A stretch of DNA of 64,000 bases from Plantago ovata (GCA_028274465.1 CM051458.1:102626855-102690854), one strand, 5' to 3'. Shown: positions 19,312 to 32,133, numbered from the stretch's first letter. Notes: generated by a model from the sequence alone, not told the origin. Numbers and translations: made by a program.

Positions 19312-22300
19312 TCATGTCCATGCTGAGGCTGGAATACCATGCTTCTGAAACCATTCAGGCATATGAAACCTTTCATACAGAACTGGTCTTACGTCCTGCT
19401 GCTGAGAAAGCTGCTGGAGTAGCGGAAGTATAACATCCAAAAGCTGACGAAAACATAGGCAAGTGTTAGTAATAAGACGCAACTGGCAGAAAATTCCCTG
19501 CCTAATTCTAGTAGTCATCTCCTTGATTATTCAGGAACCTTGCACCAAAACTAGTTTAGACTGATATTTTTTATTACCTGCTCATCATGAGGTTGTCCAG
19601 CAGAAAATGGTATGCACGGAATTCCATTTAACGGTTGCAGTAGGAAACTAAATGGATTATTGTCGACAAGAACTATCCGGCAGAAATCCTTCGTTAAACA
19701 AGACAAATCTTTTACATGTTCACGGTATTCCCTGCGAATCAAGCAATAAGTTGATGGAAAAAAAAAAAGAAAGTGTTTAAATGTGTAGATGTCTAATTTT
19801 TTGTGTGCTGAGTACAAAGCATGAGAAATGTGATGAATGCACAGAATAAGAAACTCCAAATATTAGGAATCAGTTATCAACACCATATATTGTGAATTTG
19901 TGATTGATGTAGAAGCTAGAACTGTGATAAATATTGGCTAGCAAATAATGTGATTCCATCCACTGAACTAAACATGAACAAATCCAGCACTATGGTAGTA
20001 ATGGGAATCTAATCCCACCGATGGAATGCCTTCACGTCTAATTTCCAGTGTCTAGCTTTGTGAAGCTAACAGTAACAGTTTCTCCCCGAAAAGCATGTAA
20101 TATAAGATTATGTTTTCATGACACTTTAAAGTGCAGGAATATAGGAACTATCAGGGTATCTTCTCAAGCATATTTAAAGATTAACCAGAAAACATAACAG
20201 CGAGCACAATCTGTCACAACTGACTAGCTTCAAAGTTTACACATCCCATATGACCATAGAAAAAGTCAATATATCATGGATCTATATATATGACTTCCTT
20301 TAGAAAATAAGAAGCCTAATACTTGGAAATTTTACAATCGAGCAATTACTCAACAGGCTCCTTCAGGTAATATCCTTGGGTAATGATTATGAAGGTCATC
20401 CTTATTTTTAGACACTTCAAACTCAGGTAATATCCTTGGGTAATGATTATGAATGTACATTAGTTGGTGGATAAGAATCACAAAGAATACGTTTTCAGGA
20501 TAGTCCTACACAGGCTAGAGCAGCCTGCAACCATAGAGGCTAAAAATTTAAGGGAATGTGAGAAAAGAAAATACAAGCTTACTAGAGTAAAGCTAGGGAA
20601 AATATACAAGCTTACTGACAGTAAGCTATAGAGAAGAATCATATTTCAATTTACACTGGCAGTATTACAAACCCAATACAACAAATTTACTAGCAGCTGC
20701 ATACCTATAGAGGAGAATGTACATAGGCCATCCATAACCAGTTTATAGCCATGACGACAATAACAATTAAGTTACAGATGACAAAAATGTGCCTGTTCAA
20801 TTAGGTGATTTGGTCTCCAAGCAAGATTAACACAGGCACGAAGGGCTTAATGAGCTTATGATTACCAGATTTAGGCAGGGGATGTATGTGATTCACAAGC
20901 TAATGTTGAATACTAGCTATTGAGTAGCTCACAGTTTAAAATGTACTTACTTGTTAAGTTATGATGTAGAGGAGGAACTAGAATTATGAGGAGGGTTATC
21001 ACATGCTGGTTAGAATCACAAGACTGCACACTCAGGGGGGGTTATTCTTCCTAATTCTCAAGCAAACTTGAAATTTCGCCTCATGTTGAATTTGCACGCG
21101 AAAAAGTATATAGCAATCCATCACAGTATCGTGAAACCAAAAAATGAGAGACGAATCCAGGGAAGAGTTGCAAACAAGTTCAGAGCACTGATGAATCCAA
21201 CTCCAGTATAAGTATCACGTACTGGATGAAAGAACTCCATGAACAGATAATGTCATGTGGATTTATATAGATCCTTTTATGCGAGTCTGTGCTCTTATAT
21301 AGATCCTTTTATGTGAGTCTGTGCTCAATAACAATATAAATCCTCATGCAACTAGGCAACAGGGGTTTATAAACCTCCTACCAACTCCAGTTATGAGACT
21401 AGACACCGTCATCAAGCATTATTTAAAATAAATGCAGAGAAAACCGTTGAAAGCATGCAGGATTAGAACCCAAGGAGAAGCAAACTTACGTGCTGCTAGT
21501 CGATGGCCTGTAAAGTCTACGACTGAACCGGTTCGCCTTATCTATCCTGTCAACAAGAGGTCTAGCATAGCCTGCATGCATATTGGAAAGGGCCAGCACA
21601 TTAGTAATGAAACAAGGACTTGCACCTAAAACCAAGAAAGTGAAAATGACATAAACTGATAAACGATAGAGAACCTTCAAGTCCTGCAGTAAATAACACG
21701 AGATCAGCGAATTCACTGAGCTTGGTAAGAAACTCGTTGAGTCCTGGACGTTCAAACACTGTCACATAGTTGATCTTGGGTTTGCCTTCAAATTCCTTTA
21801 AGTATCACCAATAAATAAATAGACAAATATCAAACGATCGAATCTACAGGGGACTCTACCCATTAATAATTAACAGAACATCTGATTTACCTTATCCGAA
21901 GAGATACATTCAAGTTCAAACCAATTTAAACCAGCCTCTGTGGCTTGAGTACGTAGCATAGCTGGTAAACTTGATGTCTCATATGCACACACAAGAGTTT
22001 CATCCAGATCAAGAACAACCTGCATTCAATAGATATAGCTATAAGAAGAATCAAAGTATGTACTACCGTTTGAAGACTATAGACAAGAAACAAACATTCA
22101 CTATGAGATCTATCAGAAGTCATACAGCACAAATTTCCATCGTGCTTGATAATTTCGCACAAGTGGCCGTCAGTACACCCAATCACATCTTATGTAAGCT
22201 TTCTATATGATCTAGTTATCATATCATTACATATACTTCTAATTTATCTTGAAAATCACAGATTAAATCTTGTCACCAGAGATTTCACATCTGAACTCCT

Positions 22301-23671
22301 CCGGCATGTATTTTTGGTATAACAGTGAATAGTTATCACTCTAACAAGTTTTCTTTTCTTTTTAAGATGACACTTAATCCCTTGTTGTCACGCATCTGAC
22401 GGGCTCTAGTAGTAATAGAAATCCAATTCGACATTTTCAGCATTTTGTGCAGTATAAAATGCATGATGATTCTTTACATAATTTTTGTTGAACAAATAGA
22501 TCTTGAGCCTTGAGGTCATTAAAGTACGGATGAACTATATAAAGACACAGCAGTCAGCACGAAATAGAGTTGAGAGGATATTTATATTTTATATAAGATG
22601 ACAACATGAGGTTACTGGAACAAAACCATCACTCAGCCTACACCAACTTGACACTTGAAAGATGACGTCCTCTACAAAAGAAACTCCATATCTATTTACA
22701 ATTTATATAAGATGACAACATGAGGTTACTGGAACGAAACCATCACTCAGCCTACAGAAACTCGACACTTCAAATATAACTTCCTCTACACAAGAAACTC
22801 CATATCTATATTGTCTTTGTCAGTAACACCGGAATGGGTCATTAAAACTCGGCAACCAATATATTCATCGAGTTAACAGACTGCAGTCACTCGATAAAAT
22901 GACACAGAAGGCTAAGACCACGCCATACCTGAGACAATACATCACCTAATACAGGCCCCATTACCATCTATTATGATATCATTTCTTGACTACATCTGTA
23001 CTATTATTCTTGGGAAAAACAACCTCCTGTTTTTCCATCTCAGCAGTAGTTGTAAACTGAAAACTACTTAGAACCAGAACTCTACATGTTTTATGTAACA
23101 AACCTCAACTCACTGTACTAAAATGGCTTCATAGGAGTCACTTCAAAAACTACTATATAGCTCAATTTCCTCTATAATCATAACAAAACTGTACTATACT
23201 TAATACTATAGTACTTAACATATTAGCTGAATTTCATTAAACATTTGATTACTAAAACAAGCCTGTATAATTAACTTCAAGTCAACGAGTACTTAAATTT
23301 AACTTCAATACACTAAAAATCAACCCAAATCACACTGGAAATGTTACCGTTAGCTTCTCTAAAGCTGGAGCAGCAGCATCAATAGGCTTATCTCCGGTAA
23401 CAGCAGCTAAAGGAACATCCTGATGCTCCTCAGCGAAATCGGTCAACTCCACGGTCGGTAGAGGCTTGAATTGCGGCGGCGCGTGAGGCTCAGAGGAAAG
23501 GTACGAGCCGTGGCGAAAGCCAACGTAGGAGAGAACCTGGTTAAACGACGGCGTACCGCGGAGGATCTGAGCGAAGATCTGGAAGAAGAAGCCCAGCCAG
23601 TTCAGCAGCGTCCGCCACACATGTATAGTCCGCGGCGCGTAGACATCAGCCGCCGCGAGCTCAGCCATCAT
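19312..23671 (-). CDS. FCP1/NIF-type HAD phosphatase, CTD small-phosphatase-like
   Basis: Six exons on the minus strand: 23348-23671, 21891-22019, 21675-21795, 21490-21571, 19578-19731 and 19312-19443. All have GT-AG borders and phases that join without conflict, giving 313 residues. The catalytic HAD motif DLDETLV (nucleophile and acid aspartates) opens exon 2. LFTAGLE (motif II) is at the end of exon 3 and LVDNNPFSF (motif IV) in exon 5. The N-terminus has a hydrophobic helix (LLNWLGFFFQIFAQIL, about residues 22-37) before a proline-rich linker, suggesting membrane attachment as in Dullard/CTDNEP1 relatives. Family enzymes remove phosphate from Ser/Thr of RNA polymerase II CTD or lipid-pathway proteins; the substrate here is unknown. 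Closest in memory to Arabidopsis At3g55960. MM at the start offers two ATGs, 23671 or 23668. Confidence 0.9.
22589..22808. repeat. 107-bp tandem duplication in phosphatase intron 1
   Basis: Two copies (22589-22695 and 22702-22808) sharing ATATAAGATGACAACATGAG and ACCATCACTCAGCCTACA and ending AAACTCCATATCTAT. A few substitutions separate them, so the duplication is not recent. Confidence 0.8.
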
Positions 23672-25129
23672 GAGAAGTGAACACCTGTGCTCTCCTTGTT
23701 TGTTCTCTGTGAAGATTGATTGCTTCTCGTGTAGTGTAAGTAGGTTGATTTTGTGGATTTCTGTGAGGCGGAGGAAGGGGGAGAGTGGTCAAAAGAAGGC
23801 GGCGATTGGCTGTGTTGGATTCATCCAACTGGTGGTGAAGGAATTGATGAAATAGAGAAAGTGAGCGCGTGAATTACACGATGGAAGGTTGAGAGTGGGG
23901 AGAGAAGGGATAATAAAGAAGAGGTTGGATTGGAAGAAAGGAAGATTTATTAGTTTAGTTCTGCTTTGGCAGATTAATTAATTAATTAAGTAATTTGTTG
24001 TACTTGGACTTGGACCGTCACTGATTTTGGTACAAATACAGCTGGACCCTTTGAATTTTCCATATTTGCATAACCTACCATATAATTTATAGTTAAAAGA
24101 TGATATTTGACCGTAAAATGTATAATTGGTGCAACTCTCTTGGGATAAATGTATTACATATACTTAAAACATCATGGTTGACTATGTGATTTACCAAGAT
24201 CCTGACCAAGTCGAGTCCACTTCTGTTCCTCTCCATTCTTCTCTTGTGCATGAGGGTGCATAATTAATGGCACCATATGCAGAGTTGATTAGTCAATGTT
24301 CAATCCTTTTTCTTGTTCCTATAGTTTTTTTTCAGTATATGGTTTAGATATTTTCTAATAAATGATAAATTGTTAAGAGAAATTTACATTTAACCCCTCA
24401 AATTCTTGTAGTTGTTCAATTGTAAGTGAAGTTATGCCATTTAAACTGGGAATTTTTCTTAGTTAAAGAGGCGCGTAGAGCAGACAAAGGATCTAGGAAT
24501 AGTCGACAAAAAAGCGAGAAAGTGTGTGTGGTATACTTTAAGATTTATTTCTTTGTTTGTGAACTTGGTGAGTGGTGGCAAGCATATGATTGATTACACA
24601 GTTTGTCCTGCCTGCTTTGGACTCTACCTCCCCTTTGGATCCCTATACTCCCATGATACACACTTTACATTCTTAGGTCTCGTTTGATTCAGCTAAATGA
24701 ACGAGTCTAAAATGAACGATATGAGGCTGCCCACGATTTGAGGGAATTGGTTCCAAGGCTTGTAAACCTTAACGTCCTTGCTGACTGGAATGAATTTGAA
24801 CTTTGTAATGAAGTGAAGTGATACAATTTACTTTTAACGCTCAAATGAAAAAAGTTATGCATGCATGTACAGATTAGTTACATCACTTGTAAGGAAATCT
24901 AAATCCTGCAAAACTCTCTTGTTGCCATGAGAAAAACACAAACCACCTCCATCTATATACAGCATGGACACCATAGAAAAAACTTGTGTGCTGCACAAAA
25001 ATCACCATTCGCGCAAATTTACAAATTGCTCTTCATTAGTTAACGCCAGCAGGGGGATGGAAATCAGGCGAAAAAACATGCTCCAGACTGATCTTGATGC
25101 TCTAGATATTTATTTTCGTCTAGATAAGC
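23672..25129. other. Promoter of the phosphatase gene and intergenic spacer
   Basis: About 250 bp upstream of 23671 is likely 5' UTR and promoter of the minus-strand phosphatase gene. ATTAATTAATTAATTAA at about 23971-23988 is a short tandem repeat. The rest, to the DYRK stop codon, holds no supported gene; the last few hundred bases (from about 24850) are the probable DYRK 3' UTR. Confidence 0.5.
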
Positions 25130-28100
25130 TCAAGAAGAATTGACCTCATCATACGGGTACGAAAGCCAGGGGTGTTCTAGTGCTTCTTTTGCAGTAGGAC
25201 GTCTCTTGGGATTGATCTGGAGCAAGTACGTCAGGAAATGGAGGAACAATGGATCCGGGATCCGTAGGTGATGCTCCAAAGACGACTCCTCTGGGATTAT
25301 GTACTCCAGCTCATTGGTTTCCTATTAGATAATTTGTAGTTTAGGTGCTACAACCATAGAATAATTTCGTAAACTAGAAGTACGTTATAACAACATACCT
25401 CATTTGTGTGATACAGGTCGAATTCTTTTGTGAAATACTTGTGTGTGTCTTGTCCCTTGCGTAACATTTCCTTGTCAATAGGACCAAGCAATCCTACCAT
25501 ACGGGCAAGGAGCAATGGAACCCCTTCGTTTGGAAAAAGCACCTGGTGGCGAAAAAGAGATTATGATAAAGCAAGTATTAGGCTTCTACCAGATTTACTT
25601 TAGAGAAGAGAAACTAGAAACTTTCATTCAAACACCAAATTCGTGTTCTTTGCAGTTAGGATAATACCTCGCCAGAGAACAATTCAGCCAAAATACACCC
25701 AACAGACCAAAGATCAATCTTCTGGTCGTAAGGGAGGCCTAACATGACCTCTGGAGCCCTGTATGAACGAGATTGAACATATAGGGACAAGTTGTCCGTT
25801 TTAAAGCAGCTGCTGCCAAGATCGATAACTTTTATCTCACATCTCCGATAACTTTTTATCAGAATATTTTCTGGCTTTAGATCACAGTGAATGATCCCCA
25901 ATCGGTCGTGCAGGTACACTAATGCCTCCAAACACTGCCGAGTTATAGCCTGCACATATTTCGTTTTGTAAATAACTTCTATTATCATCAATACAACCTT
26001 TCATTATATAAGTCCATGATCTGGAGAAATGCATCAAACCCCCAATGTATTCGGCTTGCCCCCTACCATTAGAAATTGTTCTTCATTTCCGTCACAATTA
26101 GTTTCAACTCACAAAGTAATGTTTCTGTGGCAGAATTGACAAAAATTTCAAACAGAGGGGGCAAAGCACACAGCTTATGAAACATAGGCGTCAAGTTAAA
26201 CACCGGGGGTGCAAATCACAACAAACGGACCTGCAGTCTCTGCAGTGTAAAGTATGGTTCCCCACCAGACTCTTGGCTGTATTTCTGGAATTCGTACAAG
26301 TTTGCTCGCAGAAGTTCTGTGACAATGAATAGATGCTCCTGCAATACATTCACATACGGTCGACTGTGAGCAGAAATTAACACATTATTTGATCACGTCA
26401 GAAGACTAATACTGATAACAATATTGCCTGATGTTACCGCACCACATATAGCTGCTATGTACAGGCCTATAATCGATGTGAAGGTTCTCCTATTAAGATT
26501 ACCTGGTGGTAGAAGTAGTCGTAAAGACGTAAAATGTGGTGCTCGTCAGCAGGATCATGCTTATTAACAAATTTCAAAAGCTTAATCTCATCTAAGCTCT
26601 GATCAAAGAAGTCCTTGTCGTTCTTAATGATCTTCAAGCAAACATCCATCCCCGAGTAGAGATCATGAGCTTGCACAACTCTGCTGAATGCAGCTGAACC
26701 CAAGAACTCTGTGATGCAGTATCTACTCGCAATGATACTGTTCAGTACGATAGGAAACTCCTTGCTCGCTTCAAATCCAGTCCTGCAAATGGCATAAGAA
26801 ATGAATAAAACTGTTCGCCTGCAAAAGACATACCCAATTTCCATACAGTAATGATTGATGAATAAATGGAACGATTTTAGTATCCGCTACAAAATGCTCG
26901 CAGCATCTTGTGCTGATCATGAATTGCTCAAAACAAGTAGAATCTGAAAAGAGTGATTAAAAGCTGATCTGGGCTGGAAACAGAAGAGTTGAAAGCAGAT
27001 CATTTTCGGTGTGGAAGCAGAATGCACAGTGAACTTTGAAAACTCTCTTTTCTCTGATTTTATCAGGATCATAATCAGCTTGCAAGTATGATTCACACAC
27101 TCTCACTAATTGCAGATAACATGAAAATGGTAAACCGGAAAGAGTTATGACAAGTTACGCACTTGTTTTTCCGATGTATAATCCTCAGCTCAAATATTTC
27201 ATAATCATCCTCCTGGTTGTCATATATAGCCAGCTCATCAGTGGTACCGCCACCCTCTCCATCCATCGCAGATTTAGGCTCAAACGGTCCTCCAAAATCC
27301 ACTCCATTCAGCAAATCAAATCTGTCATCATGTGACTGGCTATCTTCTTTCACAGTACCAAAGCCATTGTCATTTTCATATTGGTTGGAAACTTCAGTCA
27401 TGTTTTCAGTATGATGGACTCCCACATCTCTTACTTTAAATTTTCCGCGGTATAATCTTTGCAGCACCCACAGAGGGGGTCGGAACAGCTATATTCTTCG
27501 CAATGTCGGTCAAGCTTTACCTCATTCTTTTCTGGTTGAAAGTCCTCATCCAATCCATAATAACTGTAATACGATGCATCCTTCGAGTTCCCATTCAACA
27601 CAGCTCTTTCCTCAGATGCAACATTCTGGCCAAGGAGATCTTTATCTGTCTCAACCGTCACAAACTTGTCTTCACTCGGGTCACCATCGAATTCTCGACC
27701 ATCAAAGAGTGGCGGCATGACATAGTCCTCATCTTTCTCCCTATACCAGAACAGGTCGTTTTGCATATCGAAATCAGGGTAATCCCGAGCCGTCCCAAAC
27801 TGAGACATCCTATCAGACGACGCCTGAGAATTCGGCCTAGTTGTACGAGTTCCATACGGATTCGTAAACTCTGGAATCAATGCAGGAGAAGGAAACACAA
27901 ACAAGAAGATACAGATTTAGAACAAGCAGGCAACAAGTAGTACACAAGTAGGTTGAAATTTTCACTATTTTAAATATCTTGCATTCATTGTTTCTTTTTA
28001 TCCTTATATGATATAAGAAGATGCATTAAATCTATCATAGCCGCCATATACAGCAACAAAAGGCCTTGAATAGAACAAACAAGCACATTTAAATCCAAAA

Positions 28101-28951
28101 CTGAAAGACAAATAGTAGTTCAACAAGAAGACAAATGAATTTATTAGTATGTCTATATTCTCCCAAATTTTATTTTTTAAATAATGCAAAATTATCATAA
28201 ATGTTAGATTCGCCGAAAAAATCTGGACCAGACTTATCTTGAACTGATCTTTAACTAAATTGAACTGAACTCATTTGAAATATAAATTTCTACTAAATAA
28301 ATCGAAACTGAAATGATAAGATATGATACGAATGTAACTAATTTTAGGCTACATTGTCATTTTCAAAAATAAAGAAGTCCCAAAATAATAAAATAAATGT
28401 CGATCGAAACAATATTTCAGTATAGTAGTACTTGAATAAGATGATGCATTAAATCGATCAATAATAATAAATTGAGATAATGCAACAACAAAAATATTGA
28501 CAAAAACTAGCTAACTCATGGAAAATAAAGTCAAAACTGAAACGCAACTACTCAACAAGAGGACAAATTATTTAATCATCATCATCATCTAAACAAATAA
28601 ATTCACAAAAAAATAAAAATTACCAGAAGAGCAGAATTCAGTAGTAGAAGAAGAAGAGCCCAAACTGACAAACTCATCATCATCGGAAGACGAGGACACC
28701 TGTCCTCCTCCTCCGTCATCTCTGGACGGAATTTTGACCGGAGGAAGCTGGGGAGCAATGGGGAAAACAAATTTCTGCAAATCCGCACAATCCAGCTGAG
28801 ATTTATCCACCACATCTTCCATTAAAGCCGATTCAGACTCAGAGAAGCCGTATTTCCTTAGGAATTCAACCACCGCATGTAGTTGAACTTGCTGTTGCTG
28901 TTGCTGTTCATCCTCCTCTGTACTAGTAGTAGTAGTATTATTATCCGCCAT
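25130..28951 (-). CDS. Plant DYRK-type dual-specificity kinase (DYRKP family), one apparent frameshift
   Basis: Seven exons on the minus strand: 28624-28951, 27163-27870, 26503-26782, 26231-26338, 25668-25949, 25399-25542 and 25130-25321. They make about 680 residues if one missing base in exon 2 is allowed for. An N-terminal LisH-like helix pair ([20 protein letters not shown], residues 25-44) precedes an acidic, Ser-rich linker. The kinase domain (about 366-674) shows [10 protein letters not shown] (glycine loop), CLKIIKN (lysine), HCDLKPEN (catalytic loop), DLGSSC (metal site) and the DYRK-type [10 protein letters not shown]. Only the second tyrosine of the DYRK YxY activation motif is present (SLY). 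At 27441-27444 a run of four A (minus strand) leads to a premature stop. One more A restores the frame used by the rest of the gene, and exon 2/3 phases agree. Likely a cytosolic/nuclear regulatory kinase. The second donor is GTGCGT. Confidence 0.88.
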
Positions 28952-29217
28952 GGAGAATCTAGCTAAGCTTCTAAGGAAATGAATTAATTGAGTTGGAGTG
29001 AAATTAGGAAGAGAGAGAGAGAGAGAGAGTGTAAGAAGAAGAAGTGTTTTTTTGTTTAAGGTGTAAGGTGTTGTTGTTGTTGTAATAATGGAAATAAAGG
29101 TGGGTTCATGGGATTGAAGTGATGATGATCGGCCGTTGGGTTTTGCATGTTTCTTGTTTGTCTGTCTGATTATTATTCCACTTTGTTTTACAAAAACAAA
29201 TAAAATTAGTTGAGGAA
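28952..29217 (-). promoter_or_regulatory. Remaining 5' flank of the DYRK gene
   Basis: Only 266 bp separate the DYRK start codon from the retrotransposon. The segment has a (GA)n run (about 29008-29028) and GAAGAAGAAGTG, probably 5' UTR. The original upstream promoter has been pushed beyond 34765 by the insertion. Confidence 0.55.
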
Positions 29218-30070
29218 TGTAAGTGTTGCTGTTTCTGGGGAGTTAACTTAGGGGTTCACCTATGGGTTACTCAACCCTTCAGTTCTGGAAACAGAAGCAC
29301 TTAGCCGCTTTTATATAGTTTTACCTATTCTAACATATTAACTATTCCATATTTGTAGTTGGTTGTTTTGTGCAGGACGTTATTTATATATGGAAATTGA
29401 CGAATTACAGGAAGGCTAAAGACGGAAGGAGACTTAGTTGGAAAGGACTCATGAAGACGTTCCTGTTATTAAAAGAGAAAGGAGTCTTGGAAGATAAAGA
29501 TGAATCTGATCAAAAGACTAAAGCTGTGACTTATCCAGATCTGCTCTCACGCGTTTTCTCTTCAAGATCGATCAAGGCTGACTTTCTTATATATAGCATA
29601 AGATCGACAAACAGAGGGAAGAGGACACAGAGAGCAAGAGCAACCAAGTTTCAAGAGTGTTATACTTTTATTGTCTTAGTTCTTGTGTCTTTTACGCTAG
29701 TTTATATTCTAGCCTTCTCTAACAACGTATTGAAGGAAGAATAGGTAGATTGGTTTCTATATCATCTTATAGGTGACTAGCGTTGTTTTTCTAGAATAGG
29801 TATTGAGAGTATACATCGTTGTACGAACAAGATCTTTTCTAGTTGTTTTTCTGCCTTGACTGGGCATTCAAGTAAGCTTGCCAAAGCTGCTTGAAAAATT
29901 CCAAACACAGGTTTTTCTTTACATTCCGCTGTGCTTTACTTTATATATATTATCTGTGTTTGTTAATCTGCAGGTTGACGTAGGTGTTCACTGAACCCCG
30001 TAGTCAATCCAGGACCTACTGGCTGGTAATTTGTATCTAAAGCAAGTTATACCGATCCTACATTCTTTCA
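29218..30070 (+). repeat. 5' long terminal repeat
   Basis: 853 bp beginning TGTAAGTGTTGC and ending CATTCTTTCA. A TATA-like TTATATATAGC at about 29587-29597 is the likely promoter. The short ORF inside has no ATG start and is repeated in the 3' LTR, so it is not counted as a gene. Confidence 0.95.
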
Positions 30071-30072
30071 AT

Positions 30073-30085
30073 TGGCATCTAGAGC
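30073..30085 (+). promoter_or_regulatory. Primer-binding site
   Basis: TGGCATCTAGAGC starts 3 bp after the 5' LTR. It is close to the TGGTATCAGAGC used by plant Copia elements with initiator-Met tRNA. Confidence 0.65.
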
Positions 30086-30124
30086 TTGTTACTTTTCTTA
30101 AAGTAATTGTTTTAGGTACTTACG

Positions 30125-31858
30125 ATGGAATCAGCCAATCCTAACCTTGGAAGGTTACCTGTACTTGATGGAGCTAACTATGGTTACTGGTCATTAAGGT
30201 TGCGGACATATCTTAAGTCTATGGATGTAGGTGTTTGGAGAGCTTGTGAAGTAGCCTATGTGCCTCCCATGAAAGAAAAGGACAAGAACAATGACGTTCT
30301 ACCTAAGGAGCTCAAAGATTATACTGATGAGGAGAAAACTAATGCTACTAACAATGAAAAAGCACTCAATGTTATTTTTACTTGGATTGATTTGCATATG
30401 TTTAAACTTGTGCAGAATTGTGCTAATGCAAATGCAGCCTGGGAGACTCTTCAAAGCCACTGTGAAGGTGACTCTACTGTGAAGGCAACCAGGGTTAGAC
30501 TCTTGCAAAGCAAGTTTGAATTACTGCGCATGGAGGAAGATGAGGACATAGGTACTTATTTTACTAAGATTCTGGACATTGCTAATGAATCTCATAACCT
30601 TGGTGAACCCATGGCCAACAAAGTCCTAGTAAATAAAGCCCTTAGATCACTACCTCCTAGGTTCAATATCAAGATATCTGCTATTGAAGAAAGTCATAAT
30701 TTAGCTACGATGAGCTTAGATTCTCTAATGAACATCATGAAAAATTTTGAACTTCATCTCCAGAGTCAGGAAGAAAACTATGGTAGGAAATCCAATGTTT
30801 TTAAAATTCCTGACATAGCTAGTGATCAGGAGATAGATATCAATGATTTTGACCCTGAACATTCCAAAGCCTATATCATCCAAAAGTCTCATGCCCTGCT
30901 TAAGAAACTGTCTAAGTATAGCAATGCCAAACCAAACTACAAGTCCGAAAGCTCCACATCCAAATATTCCTCCGAAGATAGTTACTCCAGCTCTTCCCAC
31001 AACAAAGATTCATCCACATCTTCCAACTCAAACTCCAGAGACCGTGACTCTATCCAATGTAGGGAGTGTAAAGGATGGGGTCACTATAAGAATGAATGCC
31101 CCAATTTTAGGAGACAAAGGGGTTTAAAGGTGAACTGGGTTACGACTGACTCCGATGATGAAAAAGAAGATGCGGAACCTGAAGAAGCAGAACAGGAAAC
31201 AGATGTTATAGCACTAAGAGTTGAAATTTGTGAGTCGCTTGAAGAGGTTGCACCAGAGGTTGACACAATCCCGGCCTCAACACCCTCTCAGGTATCTGAT
31301 AACTCACATGATATTTTTTGTCTACATAGCTCTGTTAGTTCTGATGCAGGGGAAGAGGATGTTAATGATGATGTGAAGAGATTTGGTCTGAAAAGTGCAA
31401 AGCCGTTAAAAACTCCAATGGGCTCTACAGTGAAAATCAGCAGAGACGGGGTTGAGGAGAGTGTTGACCCAACCCTCTACAGATCCATGATTGGTAGCCT
31501 CCTATATCTTTCAGCCTCTCGCCCAGATATCAGGTATGCAGTATGTGTGTGTGCTCGGTATCAGTCTGATCCCAAAATCACCCACTTGAATGCTGTGAAG
31601 AGAATCCTAAGGTATGTTTCTGGAACCATAGAACTTGGTATATGGTATACTAGAGATACTACTTTAAATCTTTGTGATTTTTCTGATTCTGATTGGGCTG
31701 GTGATTTAGATGATAGGAAGTCTACTAGTGGAGGATGTTTCTATCTAGGAAATAATTTAGTTTCTTGTTTTAGCAAAAACAAAACTGTGTTTCTTTGTCA
31801 ACGGCTGAAGCAGAATATGTTGCAGCTGGTAGTAGGGCTACTCAACTTTTGTGGTTAA
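30125..31858 (+). CDS. Retrotransposon gag fused in frame to the RNase H end of pol
   Basis: Starts at ATG 30125. Residues about 1-240 match the Copia gag (DUF4219/UBN2 type; GANYGYWSLRLRTYLKSMDV near the start, LRSLPPRFNIKISAIEE later) in the form seen in SIRE-lineage elements. A CX2CX4HX4C zinc knuckle (CRECKGWGHYKNEC) lies at about 31058-31099. Soon after an acidic linker, near 31360-31380, the frame passes straight into the C-terminal pol tract KRFGLKSAKPLKTPMG and the RNase H start (CDFSDSDWAGD). Protease, integrase and the reverse-transcriptase core are absent, so this is a deletion product with an open junction. The frame then slips at a run of five A (31775-31779); the true continuation is the next feature. 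Confidence 0.85.
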   Translation: MESANPNLGRLPVLDGANYGYWSLRLRTYLKSMDVGVWRACEVAYVPPMKEKDKNNDVLPKELKDYTDEEKTNATNNEKALNVIFTWIDLHMFKLVQNCANANAAWETLQSHCEGDSTVKATRVRLLQSKFELLRMEEDEDIGTYFTKILDIANESHNLGEPMANKVLVNKALRSLPPRFNIKISAIEESHNLATMSLDSLMNIMKNFELHLQSQEENYGRKSNVFKIPDIASDQEIDINDFDPEHSKAYIIQKSHALLKKLSKYSNAKPNYKSESSTSKYSSEDSYSSSSHNKDSSTSSNSNSRDRDSIQCRECKGWGHYKNECPNFRRQRGLKVNWVTTDSDDEKEDAEPEEAEQETDVIALRVEICESLEEVAPEVDTIPASTPSQVSDNSHDIFCLHSSVSSDAGEEDVNDDVKRFGLKSAKPLKTPMGSTVKISRDGVEESVDPTLYRSMIGSLLYLSASRPDIRYAVCVCARYQSDPKITHLNAVKRILRYVSGTIELGIWYTRDTTLNLCDFSDSDWAGDLDDRKSTSGGCFYLGNNLVSCFSKNKTVFLCQRLKQNMLQLVVGLLNFCG

Positions 31859-32133
31859 AGTCTATGTTATCAGACTATGGTCTTAAGTGTGATTCAGTGT
31901 TACTTTTATGTGATAATTTGAGTGCTATTCATTTGTCGCATAACCCTGTTCATCATGCTAGGTCTAAGCATATAGATATTATACACCATTTTCTGAGAGA
32001 ACTTGTTGAGGCTCATGTTTTAGACATTGAACATATAGAAACAACCAACCAACTTGCTGATTTGTTCACGAAGCCATTGGATACTGAGAGATTTCTTAGT
32101 CTTAGGAGGTCTCTTGGTTTCTGCACTGTCTGA
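31795..32133 (+). pseudogene. RNase H C-terminal part of pol, out of frame with gag
   Basis: Continues the RNase H domain after a one-base loss near 31775-31779. Motifs STAEAEYVAA, LLLCDNLSAI and HARSKHIDIIHHFLREL are the conserved Copia RNase H tail; the stop is at 32131-32133. It has no start codon of its own. Confidence 0.85.

Noticed and set aside
29370-29744. 124-residue ORF inside the 5' LTR (and its copy in the 3' LTR)
   Set aside because: It begins at GTG, not ATG, lies wholly within the LTR and its end differs between LTRs through the one-base indel. It is not a gene.
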